Shown: piece by piece, positions 8,463 to 17,113 of the stretch
How the letters are laid out: every line of letters starts with the position of its first letter
Numbering within the stretch: the first letter of the stretch is position 1
Assembly: GCF_002897295.1 (NCBI RefSeq)
Contig: NZ_BEXF01000001.1
Span: forward strand, 248,001-312,000
Length of the DNA: 64,000 nucleotides
Direction: 5' to 3'
Origin: Brevibacillus reuszeri
Lineage (GTDB): Bacteria; Bacillota; Bacilli; Brevibacillales; Brevibacillaceae
Position numbers and translations under genes: made by a program
Notes under the pieces: generated by a model
The model's database searches: none
What the model saw: only the letters and a program-made list of their open reading frames with translations
What the model was told of the DNA's origin: nothing

Positions 8463-9122
8463 ATGAACAGAGATTTTCAGAAAGCAATCATTTTTGATAT
8501 GGATAACACGCTGCTGCAATCCAGGATCAATTTTTTGGAGATGAAACGGGCGATTTTTCAAATATGGGTGGAAAATGGCATATGTGAGCCTACGTTAGAG
8601 TGGCAAGGCTTTACGGCCTCACAGCTGATTGAAATCGGCAGACGCTCCGAGCGAATGACAGATGAGCTGGAGGCGCATATGTGGGCGGCAGTTACTGCGA
8701 TCGAAAAGGAAGGAATGCACGGCGCTGTGTTGGAGGCTCATGCAGCTAACGTGCTGGCAAAACTGCACGAGAGCTACCGTCTGTTTATTTTGACAAACAA
8801 TGCTTATGCAGCAGCCCAAGAGGCTTTGAACGAAACGAAAATCATTCATTATTTTGACGAGGTTGTTGCGCGTGAACAAATGACGACGTTGAAGCCTCAT
8901 CCTTCTGGGATCACGTATATTCTCAACCAATACCCTGACTTGCCGCTGTCGGCGTGGACGATGATCGGAGATTCCTGGATCGATGGCAAGGCTGCGCAGG
9001 ATGGGCAAGTCCGGTTCGTCGCCTATCATGGAAAACGAGAAGAAATGGATCGGCAAGGTGTTATTCCACAAGCGTATATTACGGATTTGCGCGAATTGCT
9101 GGAGCTGGATTGGAACAAATAG
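8463..9122 (+). CDS. HAD-superfamily phosphatase-like hydrolase
   Basis: This 219-aa protein has the four HAD motifs in order: DMDNT near the N-terminus (nucleophile Asp12, acid/base Asp14), TNN (about residue 104), a Lys before the third motif (TLKPHP), and GDSWID (about residue 165). The cap is a helical C1 insertion, as in phosphoglycolate phosphatase-like enzymes. It probably dephosphorylates a small phosphometabolite; the substrate cannot be read from the sequence. GGGAGG lies 7 nt before the ATG, and a terminator follows closely. Confidence 0.85.
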   Translation: MNRDFQKAIIFDMDNTLLQSRINFLEMKRAIFQIWVENGICEPTLEWQGFTASQLIEIGRRSERMTDELEAHMWAAVTAIEKEGMHGAVLEAHAANVLAKLHESYRLFILTNNAYAAAQEALNETKIIHYFDEVVAREQMTTLKPHPSGITYILNQYPDLPLSAWTMIGDSWIDGKAAQDGQVRFVAYHGKREEMDRQGVIPQAYITDLRELLELDWNK

Positions 9123-9134
9123 GAGCATCAAGGA

Positions 9135-9163
9135 AGCGACAGGATCGATTGTCGCTTTTTTTT
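9135..9163 (+). terminator. Rho-independent terminator
   Basis: AGCGACA (9135-9141) pairs with TGTCGCT (9150-9156), followed by a long T run. Confidence 0.85.
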
Positions 9164-9259
9164 GTGGTATTTTTCGCAGAAAAACGAATGGATTAATGAA
9201 CCAAATGGGCTTCACATGTCTCTATAGTAGTAAACAATGACCAAGGAAGGACGTTGGTT

Positions 9260-9865
9260 GTGGAGGAAATCAACTTAATCAAAATTTGTCAATCTGGTCA
9301 TATTGCTGCTTTCGAATTATTGCTGAAAAGGTATGAGCATAAAGCCATGCAAACGGCTTATTTGATTACGAGGCAAAGGGAGCTGGCAGAGGATATTGTT
9401 CAGGAAGCCTTTATTCAATGCTACAACCAATTACATACGCTGCGGCAGCCAGAATATTTTCGCACGTGGTTTTATCGGATACTCATTCGATTGAGCTATA
9501 AAATGGTGAAAAAAGAAAAATGGAAATCATTCTTTTTACAAAAGTCTGTGCTCGATATCGGATACACGCCACAGTTTGATCAAAAAGTGATGGCAAAAGA
9601 AATGTATGGGGCCCTTTACGACAGTGTAAACAACCTCAGTGAGAAGCTGAGAGCTGTTGTTGTGCTTTACTATTTTAATGAAATGACGACGAAAGAGATG
9701 GCCGATGTATTAGCCATTTCAGAAGGGACAGTAAAATCGCGCTTGCATCATGCGCGAAAACGAATCCATGAAACGTTGCTCGACAAAGGATACGTATCCT
9801 GGGAAGCGCTGGGGGGAGGAGAGCAGGCTTATGTGGGAAACGCAATTGCAGAAAATGCTGACTGA
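9260..9865 (+). CDS. ECF-type RNA polymerase sigma factor
   Basis: This ~201-aa protein has sigma region 2 (about 15-85, with EDIVQEAFIQCY and the core-binding helix) and sigma region 4 (about 125-180, LSEKLRAVVVLYYFNEMTTKEMADVL followed by GTVKSRLHHARK), typical of extracytoplasmic-function sigma factors. GTG 9260 is preferred over TTG 9254 because AAGGAAGG lies 9 nt upstream. Its 3' end overlaps the next gene by 35 nt, so the two are translationally linked. The regulon is unknown; the linked membrane protein suggests envelope signals. Confidence 0.9.
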   Translation: MEEINLIKICQSGHIAAFELLLKRYEHKAMQTAYLITRQRELAEDIVQEAFIQCYNQLHTLRQPEYFRTWFYRILIRLSYKMVKKEKWKSFFLQKSVLDIGYTPQFDQKVMAKEMYGALYDSVNNLSEKLRAVVVLYYFNEMTTKEMADVLAISEGTVKSRLHHARKRIHETLLDKGYVSWEALGGGEQAYVGNAIAENAD

Positions 9866-10412
9866 TCAGGCTGAGACGATTCAGCGCGAAACAACGGTAG
9901 CAGATGAAGTGATGTCACGGATTCAAAGCGGTTCGAAAAGAAGAATGAAGAGCCGAAAACCATTCATCGTTGCGATCATCTCGTGTTCGATTCTGATCTT
10001 TACGGGCGGAGTGTACGCCGATCAACTATACAACTACTGGAAGGCTCCGAGCACTGCAGAGGAAGTGAGGAAAACCGAGCAGTTAAGCAAGGAACTGGCT
10101 GAACAGAGACAAACGATAGATGACGCAATTGCGAATGCCTTTGGGTTTGATCTCGCCAATTATAGCAGTCTGGACGTCAATGACCTGTTTAAAAGCGAGA
10201 GGGTGCACCCGCTTCTCCCTATCGTGAGCGAAATTATGGATAAGCAACAAATCAATGATAGAAAACCGAGCGTGTATATAAACAACCAAACCAAGCAAGA
10301 CGGATATATTTTTGAAGACAAAGTGAACTCGTGCATTGTTCACGTGTTGAAAAAAGACGCCACAGGAGAGTGGAAGATTGTCTTAGTACAAGAAAAACAA
10401 AAGAATGGCTAA
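9831..10412 (+). CDS. Probable anti-sigma factor with one membrane segment
   Basis: This 193-aa protein has a cytoplasmic N-terminus (about 1-47), one membrane segment (about 48-66) and an extracytoplasmic domain. It overlaps the preceding sigma gene by 35 nt, the usual arrangement for ECF sigma/anti-sigma pairs. It lacks the HxxxCxxC zinc motif of ZAS-type anti-sigmas, so the role is inferred from topology and position. ATG 9831 is chosen because GGAGGAG lies about 8 nt upstream, inside the sigma gene. Confidence 0.65.
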   Translation: MWETQLQKMLTDQAETIQRETTVADEVMSRIQSGSKRRMKSRKPFIVAIISCSILIFTGGVYADQLYNYWKAPSTAEEVRKTEQLSKELAEQRQTIDDAIANAFGFDLANYSSLDVNDLFKSERVHPLLPIVSEIMDKQQINDRKPSVYINNQTKQDGYIFEDKVNSCIVHVLKKDATGEWKIVLVQEKQKNG

Positions 10413-10424
10413 AGAAGTAAAGAA

Positions 10425-10468
10425 GCAGTGTGGTTCAATGATCTACTGAAGATCTTGAGCCACACTGC
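10425..10468. terminator. Long hairpin between convergent genes
   Basis: GCAGTGTGGTTCAA pairs with TTGAGCCACACTGC (one G-U pair), and an inner GATCT/AGATC pair extends the stem. It lies between the anti-sigma gene and the convergent secreted-protein gene, so it probably ends both transcripts. The T tract is weak on the plus strand. Confidence 0.6.
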
Positions 10469-10477
10469 TAGAAGCCA

Positions 10478-11221
10478 TTACAGCTTGAGGCGTTTGCCTT
10501 TTTTCTCTCCCTTTTCTTTTACCTCCCAGTTTCCATCTCCGTCCAGCACGATCAGAGTAGCGTGATTCGTACCATCTGCTTTCTTTTCCAAAATATACGC
10601 TTCTGCGGCTAACTCATCAACATACACGAAGGGCATGATGTCCCCCTCTTCTTGAGCATCCATCGCAGCAACCACGATGTCCTTGAGAGAGTCGGAGACC
10701 TTTGAATGACTGACTTCGACAGCTCGGAAAAATTCAAATTGCTCAAAGTTATATTGAAAGCTGCTCGCAATTTCGGCCATCACCTCAGTTTCGAGGGATT
10801 GATGAGCCGAAAGGGATCTGGCAGCTGCTGGGTCCCATTGAACATAATCGTAATCTGTGTCGATGTCTGTACGTTTTCCCGAGCTATCATACTCGCGGTG
10901 AGTAGAGTTGATCTCCCATTTTCCTTTGACACTATTGCTAGCAGAAAGGGTATTGGAGATTGTAACCGAGCCCGAACCGTATGCATCATCAGAATCTTTT
11001 TTTACGCTGTTAAAATAGACATTGGCAGAGACTTGGATACGAGGCTGACCGCTGTTCGCTGTTTTGGCATCCCATTCTACTTTATATTTGCTAGAACCAA
11101 TCGATCCAATATCGATCGTTGCACGGGCGGTTGTAATGGCTGCCGATGCACCAGGAGCGAGTAACCCAATGAAGAGAGCGCTAGAAAGAAGAGAAGCTAC
11201 AACTTTGTTCCTAGAAAACAA
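10478..11221 (-). CDS. Secreted protein of unknown function
   Basis: The protein has a clear signal peptide with an AxA-type cleavage site (GASAA, about residue 28). The mature part is rich in Ser, Thr and Asp, with alternating beta-strand patterns in the first half. No family is recognised. TTG 11221 is chosen because GAGAGG lies 9 nt upstream; ATG 11230 and ATG 11227 lie too close to it. It is convergent with the ECF sigma operon and could be a target, but nothing in the sequence proves that. Confidence 0.6.
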   Translation of the reverse strand: MFSRNKVVASLLSSALFIGLLAPGASAAITTARATIDIGSIGSSKYKVEWDAKTANSGQPRIQVSANVYFNSVKKDSDDAYGSGSVTISNTLSASNSVKGKWEINSTHREYDSSGKRTDIDTDYDYVQWDPAAARSLSAHQSLETEVMAEIASSFQYNFEQFEFFRAVEVSHSKVSDSLKDIVVAAMDAQEEGDIMPFVYVDELAAEAYILEKKADGTNHATLIVLDGDGNWEVKEKGEKKGKRLKL

Positions 11222-11452
11222 GATCATCATCCTCTCACTTTAATAGTTTCAATGTAATACAAGTCGAAAAAGCAATCAACCATAAATTGTAAATATTGTA
11301 TTGTTTTGTAACATTGAGACGAATCTTATCTGAATAACAAAGGATATCGTCGTTTTTGACTACGTTCATGGATCTCCAAGCATGTGAAAAAGAAAAGAAC
11401 TGTAAACGAAGTGTCTGCTCCGGCTAAAATTGTGTTATACTTCTCATAACTG

Positions 11453-11602
11453 AATACCAGCCTTCAGGGTAGGGTGCAATTCCCGACCGGCGGTAATGAC
11501 GAACGCACGTCTGAGCCCGCGACTCTCTATCAGCTGGATCGATAGAGACTGACTTGGTGAAAATCCAAGGCCGACGGTAAAGTCCGGATGGGAGAAGGTA
11601 TT
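11453..11602 (+). ncRNA. FMN riboswitch (RFN element), copy 1
   Basis: The sequence shows the conserved RFN core: TTCAGGG, then CCGACCGGCGGTAAT, GAGCCCGCGA, and the 3' block GCCGACGGTAAAGTCCGGAT followed by GGGAGAAGG. The closing P1 stem joins AATACC near 11453 with GGTATT ending at 11602. RFN elements bind flavin mononucleotide and repress riboflavin genes. It sits ~380 bp upstream of ribD and is followed by its own terminator. Confidence 0.95.
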
Positions 11603-11616
11603 TGGAATGGCCTTTT

Positions 11617-11643
11617 CAGCTGTTTTTTGCAAAAAAACGGTTG
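11617..11643 (+). other. Conserved hairpin in expression platform, copy 1
   Basis: CAGCTG + T run pairs with A run + CGGTTG. The second riboswitch copy has the equivalent stem at 11868-11892 with different bases but preserved pairing (CATTTG with CGGATG), which supports a functional RNA structure. Confidence 0.5.
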
Positions 11644-11664
11644 GAGCAAGGCTTGTTTCTTGAT

Positions 11665-11698
11665 GCCCTGAGGATACTTTTTTCCTCGGGCTTTTTTA
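11665..11698 (+). terminator. Terminator of FMN riboswitch copy 1
   Basis: GCCCTGAGGA pairs with TCCTCGGGC and is followed by six T. Its 5' arm CCCTGAGG is complementary to CTTCAGGG (11462-11469) in the aptamer, which provides the expected antiterminator pairing. Confidence 0.85.
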
Positions 11699-11713
11699 AT
11701 TTCATATCGTAGC

Positions 11714-11852
11714 ATCTTCAGGGCAAGGTGAAATTCCTGACCGGCGGTGATGACACATGGTGTGTCCAAAGCCCGCGACTCGCTGACCAATAAGGAAGCG
11801 ATTGATCTGGTGTAATTCCAGAGCCGACGGTAAAGTCCGGATGGGAGAAGAT
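11714..11852 (+). ncRNA. FMN riboswitch (RFN element), copy 2
   Basis: A second complete RFN core follows ~110 nt after the first: TTCAGGGC, CTGACCGGCGGTGAT, AAGCCCGCGA, GCCGACGGTAAAGTCCGGAT and GGGAGAAG. P1 pairs ATCTTC (11714-11719) with GAAGAT (11847-11852). It is followed by its own terminator and then ribD. The two copies differ in their variable stems but share all conserved blocks. Confidence 0.95.
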
Positions 11853-11867
11853 CGAGCATGCTTTCTT

Positions 11868-11892
11868 CATTTGTTTTTCGAAAAAACGGATG
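11868..11892 (+). other. Conserved hairpin in expression platform, copy 2
   Basis: CATTTGTTTTT pairs with AAAAAACGGATG. It corresponds to the hairpin after copy 1 with covarying base pairs. Confidence 0.5.
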
Positions 11893-11914
11893 AGGTAAGG
11901 CTTCTTTCCCTATG

Positions 11915-11950
11915 CCCTGAAACGAATGAGGTTTCGAGGGTTTTTTGTTT
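11915..11950 (+). terminator. Terminator of FMN riboswitch copy 2
   Basis: CCCTGAAAC pairs with GTTTCGAGGG (one bulge), followed by six T. The flanking GCCCTGAA (11914-11921) is perfectly complementary to TTCAGGGC (11717-11724) in the aptamer, giving an 8-bp antiterminator. Confidence 0.85.
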
Positions 11951-11982
11951 TGGCTGGATGCTATCAAGGAAAGGAGCGCGTG

Positions 11983-13083
11983 ATGGAACGGGACAACCAA
12001 TACATGGATATGGCGCTTGGCTTGGCGAAATCAGCCCTGGGTCAGACGAGTCCAAATCCATTGGTCGGAGCGGTTGTAGTGAAGGATGGAGCGGTAGTTG
12101 GCATAGGGGCGCATCTTAGGGCAGGCGAACCTCATGCAGAGGTACACGCGCTGCGAATGGCAGGAGATAGTACGCGAGGGGCTACCTTGTACGTCACGCT
12201 TGAGCCGTGCAGTCATCACGGAAAAACGCCTCCATGCGCAGACGCAGTTGTCGCTGCAGGAATTAGCCGGGTAGTAATTGCTGTCTTGGACCCGAATCCA
12301 CTCGTGGCGGGAAATGGGGTGCAAAAGCTGCGAGACTTTGGCTTGGAAGTGACGGTCGGGGTGAGGGAAGAGGAAGCGAGACAGCTCAATGAAGTCTTTT
12401 TTCATTTCATTACGACGAAGCGCCCGTTTGTCACGGTTAAGACAGCGAGCACACTCGATGGAAAAATCGCCTCGGTTACAGGACATAGCCGATGGATTAC
12501 CGGAAGTGCGGCGCGAGCACAGGTACATGAGCTGCGCAGACAGTATGACGCTATTTTGGTCGGGGTTGGGACAGTGTTAGCAGATGATCCCGAGCTTACG
12601 GCTAGGTGCAAAGGGCAAACGTTTGGCAGGCAGCCGGTTCGGGTGATTTTGGACAGCCATTTACGCACGCCGTTGTTTGCTCGTGTTATCCAAGGTGTAG
12701 AGCATGTACCCACCTGGATTTTCACAACAGGGGAGTCATCCCCGGAAAAGCGAGAGGAGTTGCTCGCAAAAGGCGTTACAGTCATTGCGGTTGCTGGACC
12801 CATGACGGTGGATGCGGTGTTGTCTGTGCTCGGTGAGCGTGGGATTACTTCTCTTTTGGTGGAAGGCGGAGCAGAAGTCAACGGTTCCTTTTTGCAAGCG
12901 AGGGCTGTTCAAAAGATCGTCAGCTATGTCTCACTCAAGCTGATTGGTGGCAATGGTGCTCCATCGCCATTTGGTGGACAAGGGTTGGCATCGATGGATG
13001 AAGCGGTGGTGCTCACGCATACACAGGTGGAACAAGTAGATGAGCAAGATATCCGCATCATCGGCTATCCGAAGTGGAGCTAG
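11983..13083 (+). CDS. ribD: Bifunctional riboflavin deaminase/reductase RibD
   Basis: This 366-aa enzyme catalyses the second and third steps of riboflavin synthesis: deamination of the pyrimidine ring and NADPH-dependent reduction of the ribose side chain. The N-terminal deaminase domain has the zinc motif HAE (His51, Glu53) with Cys76 (EPCSHHG) and Cys85 (PPC). The C-terminal reductase domain spans about 150-360. ATG 11983 follows AAGGAAAGGAG. It is the first gene of the rib operon and lies 33 nt after the second riboswitch terminator. Confidence 0.97.
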   Translation: MERDNQYMDMALGLAKSALGQTSPNPLVGAVVVKDGAVVGIGAHLRAGEPHAEVHALRMAGDSTRGATLYVTLEPCSHHGKTPPCADAVVAAGISRVVIAVLDPNPLVAGNGVQKLRDFGLEVTVGVREEEARQLNEVFFHFITTKRPFVTVKTASTLDGKIASVTGHSRWITGSAARAQVHELRRQYDAILVGVGTVLADDPELTARCKGQTFGRQPVRVILDSHLRTPLFARVIQGVEHVPTWIFTTGESSPEKREELLAKGVTVIAVAGPMTVDAVLSVLGERGITSLLVEGGAEVNGSFLQARAVQKIVSYVSLKLIGGNGAPSPFGGQGLASMDEAVVLTHTQVEQVDEQDIRIIGYPKWS

Positions 13084-13105
13084 CTGGGATGGGAAAGGAG
13101 ATCGT

Positions 13106-13771
13106 ATGTTCACAGGACTGGTAGAAGAAATAGGCGTTTTGGAGACGATTACGGGAAGTGAGCAGGCTAGCCGGCTCGTCATCCGTTGCGACAAAGTGCT
13201 GGAGGGTGTGCAGCTCGGCGACAGCATCTCGGTAAATGGGATTTGTCTAACGGTTACATCATACACTGCGCGGCATTTTACCGTAGATGTCATGCCGGAG
13301 ACGATGAAAAAAACAAGCCTGCGGCAAGCCAGACCGGGACAGCGTGTCAATCTGGAGCGGGCAATGAAGCTGGGTGATCGGTTCGGTGGGCACATCGTTT
13401 CGGGTCATATCGATAGCATCGGGACGATTGTAGCCCGAGAGCCTCATGCCAATGCAGTCTTGTTTCGGATCAAAGCTGCGCCTGAGCTTTTGAAATACGT
13501 CATATTGCAGGGCTCGATCTGCATCGACGGAATCAGCCTGACAGTCACAGCTGTAGATGACAGCAGCTTTTCTGTGTCCATTATTCCCCACACGCTTGCT
13601 GAGACGAGCTTGCAAGACAGACGACCAGGAGATCCGGTAAATCTGGAGGCAGATGTTATCGGGAAGTATGTGGAGCGTCTGCTTGGGTATCAGCGCTCGT
13701 CCGGCAGCGAACAATCAAACAAAAAAGAAGGGCTTAGTCTGGCCTTCTTACAGGAAAACGGATTCGCGTAA
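13106..13771 (+). CDS. ribE: Riboflavin synthase alpha chain
   Basis: This 221-aa enzyme dismutates two molecules of 6,7-dimethyl-8-ribityllumazine to riboflavin. It begins with the signature [10 protein letters not shown] and has two similar lumazine-binding barrel repeats; the equivalent motifs [13 protein letters not shown] (first repeat) and [12 protein letters not shown] (second) are visible. AAAGGAG precedes ATG 13106. The gene lies 22 nt after ribD and 17 nt before ribBA, so the genes form one operon. Confidence 0.97.
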   Translation: MFTGLVEEIGVLETITGSEQASRLVIRCDKVLEGVQLGDSISVNGICLTVTSYTARHFTVDVMPETMKKTSLRQARPGQRVNLERAMKLGDRFGGHIVSGHIDSIGTIVAREPHANAVLFRIKAAPELLKYVILQGSICIDGISLTVTAVDDSSFSVSIIPHTLAETSLQDRRPGDPVNLEADVIGKYVERLLGYQRSSGSEQSNKKEGLSLAFLQENGFA

Positions 13772-13788
13772 ATGAGGGAGGGATAGGC

Positions 13789-14988
13789 ATGTTTGATCGA
13801 ATTGAAGATGCTCTGGAGGATTTGCGCCAGGGCAAAGCAATTATTGTCGTAGACGATGAGGACCGGGAAAACGAAGGTGATTTTATTTGCCTGGCAGAAG
13901 CGGCTACGCCCGAAATGATTAATTTTATGGTCACGCATGGCAGAGGATTAGTCTGCGTACCGGTGACACAGGAGCATGCTGACCGTCTGCAGCTAAAGCC
14001 GATGGTCGAAAACAATACAGACAAGCAAGGAACGGCCTTTACTGTTTCGATTGACGAACAGACGACACACACAGGGATTTCAGCACAAGAGCGCTCGTTT
14101 ACCGTCAAAGCGATGCTGGATGGCGCCAAAGGACCGGATGATTTTCGTCGCCCTGGCCACATTTTCCCGCTCATCGCCAAAAACGGGGGAGTGCTGCGCA
14201 GGGCTGGTCATACGGAAGCGGCAGTCGATTTGGCGATGCTCACAGGAGGATTTCCGGCTGGGGTCATTTGCGAAATCATGAATGAAGACGGCATGATGGC
14301 GAGGCTGCCACAGCTGGAAGAAATCGCTCAGCGCTTTGATCTCAAGCTGATCACGATTGCAGACCTGATTCGTTTCCGGATGCGAACCGAATCGCTCGTC
14401 AAACGGGAGGTCGAGGCGCAGCTGCCGACAGAATACGGGGATTTTCGGATTGCTGCCTATACGAATGAGCTGGATGGAAAAGAGCATGTCGCACTGATCA
14501 AAGGCGAGATTACCCCGGATGAACAAATTCTCGTAAGAGTACATTCGGAGTGCTTGACTGGAGACATCTTTGGCTCTCACCGTTGTGATTGCGGCCCACA
14601 GCTTCATGCTGCACTTGCGCAAATTGAGGCAGAGGGGCGAGGGGTGCTTTTGTACATGCGGCAGGAGGGCCGGGGAATTGGCTTGATTAACAAGCTGCGC
14701 GCCTACCGGCTGCAAGAGGAGGGCTTGGATACAGTCGAGGCGAATGCCAAGCTCGGTTTTGCCGCTGACCTGCGTGATTACGGGATCGGAGCCCAAATCC
14801 TGCGCGATCTGGGTGTGAACAGGATGCGACTACTCACGAACAACCCGCGCAAAATTCGCGGACTGGACGGGTACGGCTTAAAGGTAGAGGAAAGAGTGCC
14901 GATTCAGATGCAAGCACATAAGCACAACAAACGGTATCTTTCTACCAAACAAGAAAAACTGGGGCATTTGCTCCACATTCAATCATAA
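13789..14988 (+). CDS. ribBA: Bifunctional DHBP synthase / GTP cyclohydrolase II
   Basis: This 399-aa fusion supplies both precursors of the pathway. The N-terminal domain (about 1-200, with [11 protein letters not shown] and HTGISA) makes 3,4-dihydroxy-2-butanone 4-phosphate from ribulose 5-phosphate. The C-terminal domain (about 205-399) opens GTP; its zinc cysteines are Cys255, Cys266 and Cys268 in the [15 protein letters not shown] motif, and RQEGRGIGL marks the catalytic region. GAGGGAGG lies upstream of the ATG. The length is normal for the fusion. Confidence 0.97.
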   Translation: MFDRIEDALEDLRQGKAIIVVDDEDRENEGDFICLAEAATPEMINFMVTHGRGLVCVPVTQEHADRLQLKPMVENNTDKQGTAFTVSIDEQTTHTGISAQERSFTVKAMLDGAKGPDDFRRPGHIFPLIAKNGGVLRRAGHTEAAVDLAMLTGGFPAGVICEIMNEDGMMARLPQLEEIAQRFDLKLITIADLIRFRMRTESLVKREVEAQLPTEYGDFRIAAYTNELDGKEHVALIKGEITPDEQILVRVHSECLTGDIFGSHRCDCGPQLHAALAQIEAEGRGVLLYMRQEGRGIGLINKLRAYRLQEEGLDTVEANAKLGFAADLRDYGIGAQILRDLGVNRMRLLTNNPRKIRGLDGYGLKVEERVPIQMQAHKHNKRYLSTKQEKLGHLLHIQS

Positions 14989-15003
14989 GGAGTGGAATGG
15001 ATC

Positions 15004-15468
15004 ATGAAAACATTTGAGGGACATTTAGTAGGAACAGGACTACGCGTCGGGATCGTGGCAGGACGCTTTAATGAATTGATTGTCAGCAAGCTGGTTGGCG
15101 GGGCGCTTGATGCATTGAAGCGCCATGGTGTAGAGGAGGAGCACGTTGATGTAGCATGGGTGCCCGGGGCATTTGAGATTCCGCTGATTGCCAAAAAGAT
15201 GGCAGAGTCCGGACGCTACGATGCTGTGGTGACACTCGGGGCAGTCATTCGTGGCTCTACTCCTCACTTTGACTATGTATGCAACGAAACGGCCAAAGGA
15301 GTGGCAGCTCTTTCGCTCAGTACCGGAATTCCCGTTATTTTCGGTGTGCTGACAACGGACAGCATTGAGCAGGCTATCGAGCGTGCGGGTACGAAAGCAG
15401 GCAACAAAGGCTGGGAGGCAGCGGCAGCCGCAATTGAAATGGCTAACCTGACAAAGCAATTTGCGTAA
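15004..15468 (+). CDS. ribH: 6,7-dimethyl-8-ribityllumazine synthase
   Basis: This 154-aa enzyme condenses the pyrimidine and the four-carbon phosphate to lumazine, the substrate of riboflavin synthase. Recognisable blocks are [18 protein letters not shown] and [15 protein letters not shown], including the catalytic His (PHFDYV). ATG 15004 is preferred; AAGGAG lies 11 nt upstream, and GTG 14992 sits on top of it. It is the last gene of the rib operon and is followed by a terminator. Confidence 0.97.
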   Translation: MKTFEGHLVGTGLRVGIVAGRFNELIVSKLVGGALDALKRHGVEEEHVDVAWVPGAFEIPLIAKKMAESGRYDAVVTLGAVIRGSTPHFDYVCNETAKGVAALSLSTGIPVIFGVLTTDSIEQAIERAGTKAGNKGWEAAAAAIEMANLTKQFA

Positions 15469-15501
15469 TGGGAAGCAAGTAGAAAAAGCGTTCAGAAAAA
15501 A

Positions 15502-15533
15502 GGCGAGGGCACACGCTCTCGTCTTTTCTTTTT
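15502..15533 (+). terminator. Terminator of the rib operon
   Basis: GGCGAGGGC and GCTCTCGTC pair (with G-U pairs) around ACAC, followed by a T-rich tract. Confidence 0.75.
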
Positions 15534-15602
15534 GGATAAAAACACCACTGGCTGGTCAAAGTAAGAAGGATTTTCCTGTAGAGGTGATTGGGGGGATCTA
15601 TC

Positions 15603-17108
15603 GTGTCACAAAAACAGTGGTGGAGAAGCCAGATAGATAAGCTGGTAGCTGCAAAAGCCTCCGAACGCACCGAACCAAACGATCAGGGCACGACCATTAC
15701 CTCTGATCGCATCAAAGCACAAATGCAAAACGTGGACGATTTGAGCAGCACGTCCTTGGTCATGAATGACGAAGTAGTGCAGGTTTTTTTTCTGGAAACG
15801 ATGGTTGATAATACACAGCTGTATGAAACGATATTTTTGCCCCTGCAACGCTCTGATGGCAGAGATCCTTTGCGAGTGCTGCCTTTTGCCAAAGGAATTG
15901 CCATGCACGAATTTGAAACAGCGATCAACGCATTGCTGCGAGGGCACACAGTTCTGATTTTTCCCGAGCGTGATCTTGTACTGGAGATCAACACCTTCCA
16001 GGTAGCCCATCGTGCCATTTCACAATCAGAAAATGAAGCGACAGTGCTCGGACCGCAGGATTCTTTTGTAGAAATGCTGCAAATAAACGTGTCCTTGCTC
16101 CGCCGCCGACTGACTACACCTAATCTGAAAATATGCACGTACACGATTGGTACTGAGACTCATAATAAAGTGGCAGTGATGTACCTGGATAAAATCGCGA
16201 ATGATCAAAATGTAGAACGGATCAAAACGCGCATCGCAAATGTCCAGTATCAGGGCTTTGTAGGGATGGCGGTTCTCAAGCAAATGCTCGAGGATAAACC
16301 CTATTCACCGTTTCCGCAATTTGGGCTGACCAACAGGCCAGATAATGCAACAGCAGCGCTCTTGGATGGTCGCATTATCGTCATATTGAATGGCAGCCCA
16401 GAGGCAGCGATCTGTCCTTCCTCTTTTCTAGAGATGTTTAGCAGCCCTGAAGACTTTTACAATCGGTGGTCGACTGCCAGCCTATTGCGCTTTATTCGAT
16501 TTTTTGGCCTGTTTATTACGATTATGCTGACCTCTGGCTACGTTTCTGTTCTGACCTATCACCCAGAAATGCTCCCTCCAGCCCTCCTGACCATCCTTTC
16601 TGAATCTCGCAGCAAAGTACCATTCCCGCCTGTACTTGAGGTGTTGTTTATGGAACTGGTTATTGAAATTTTGCGAGAGGCAGGAATTCGCATGCCTACC
16701 AAAATTGGTCAAACGATCGGTATCGTAGGCGGTATCGTGATCGGGACAGCTTCTGTGCAAGCCGGGCTGGCTAGCAATATTTTGATTGTTCTCGTCTCTA
16801 TATCTGCTTTGTTGTCATTTCTACCACCGAACTTCTTAATGAGTAATGCGATTCGGCTTATCCGGTATGCGTTCATCATCATTGCAGGGGCTCTCGGCTT
16901 ATACGGGCAGCTACTTATGCTGGCTTTTTTATTTGCCCATTTATTGAACCTGACGTCGCTGGGCACACCGTACATGACTCCAGGAATACCTCGGCAGTGG
17001 ACGGATTTGTTTAACAGTCTTTTCCGTGCCCCGATGAAGTTTATTGTTTTTCGTAACCGCATGTCCCGTGCTGAGCGAGAGAAAGTAAGGCCGATTGGCG
17101 AGGAGTAA
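15603..17108 (+). CDS. Spore germination receptor subunit A (GerA family)
   Basis: This ~501-aa protein is the A subunit of a Ger-type germinant receptor of the spore inner membrane. It has a long hydrophilic N-terminal domain (about 1-290) and several membrane segments toward the C-terminus (about 295-460). Family motifs include LLDGRIIVILNGSPEA and the FMELVIEILREAGIRMP block. GTG 15603 is chosen because GGGGGGA lies about 7 nt upstream; TTG 15588 would overlap that site. The B and C genes follow at once, so the unit is a complete A-B-C receptor. The germinant is unknown. Confidence 0.92.
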   Translation: MSQKQWWRSQIDKLVAAKASERTEPNDQGTTITSDRIKAQMQNVDDLSSTSLVMNDEVVQVFFLETMVDNTQLYETIFLPLQRSDGRDPLRVLPFAKGIAMHEFETAINALLRGHTVLIFPERDLVLEINTFQVAHRAISQSENEATVLGPQDSFVEMLQINVSLLRRRLTTPNLKICTYTIGTETHNKVAVMYLDKIANDQNVERIKTRIANVQYQGFVGMAVLKQMLEDKPYSPFPQFGLTNRPDNATAALLDGRIIVILNGSPEAAICPSSFLEMFSSPEDFYNRWSTASLLRFIRFFGLFITIMLTSGYVSVLTYHPEMLPPALLTILSESRSKVPFPPVLEVLFMELVIEILREAGIRMPTKIGQTIGIVGGIVIGTASVQAGLASNILIVLVSISALLSFLPPNFLMSNAIRLIRYAFIIIAGALGLYGQLLMLAFLFAHLLNLTSLGTPYMTPGIPRQWTDLFNSLFRAPMKFIVFRNRMSRAEREKVRPIGEE

Positions 17109-17113
17109 GATAG

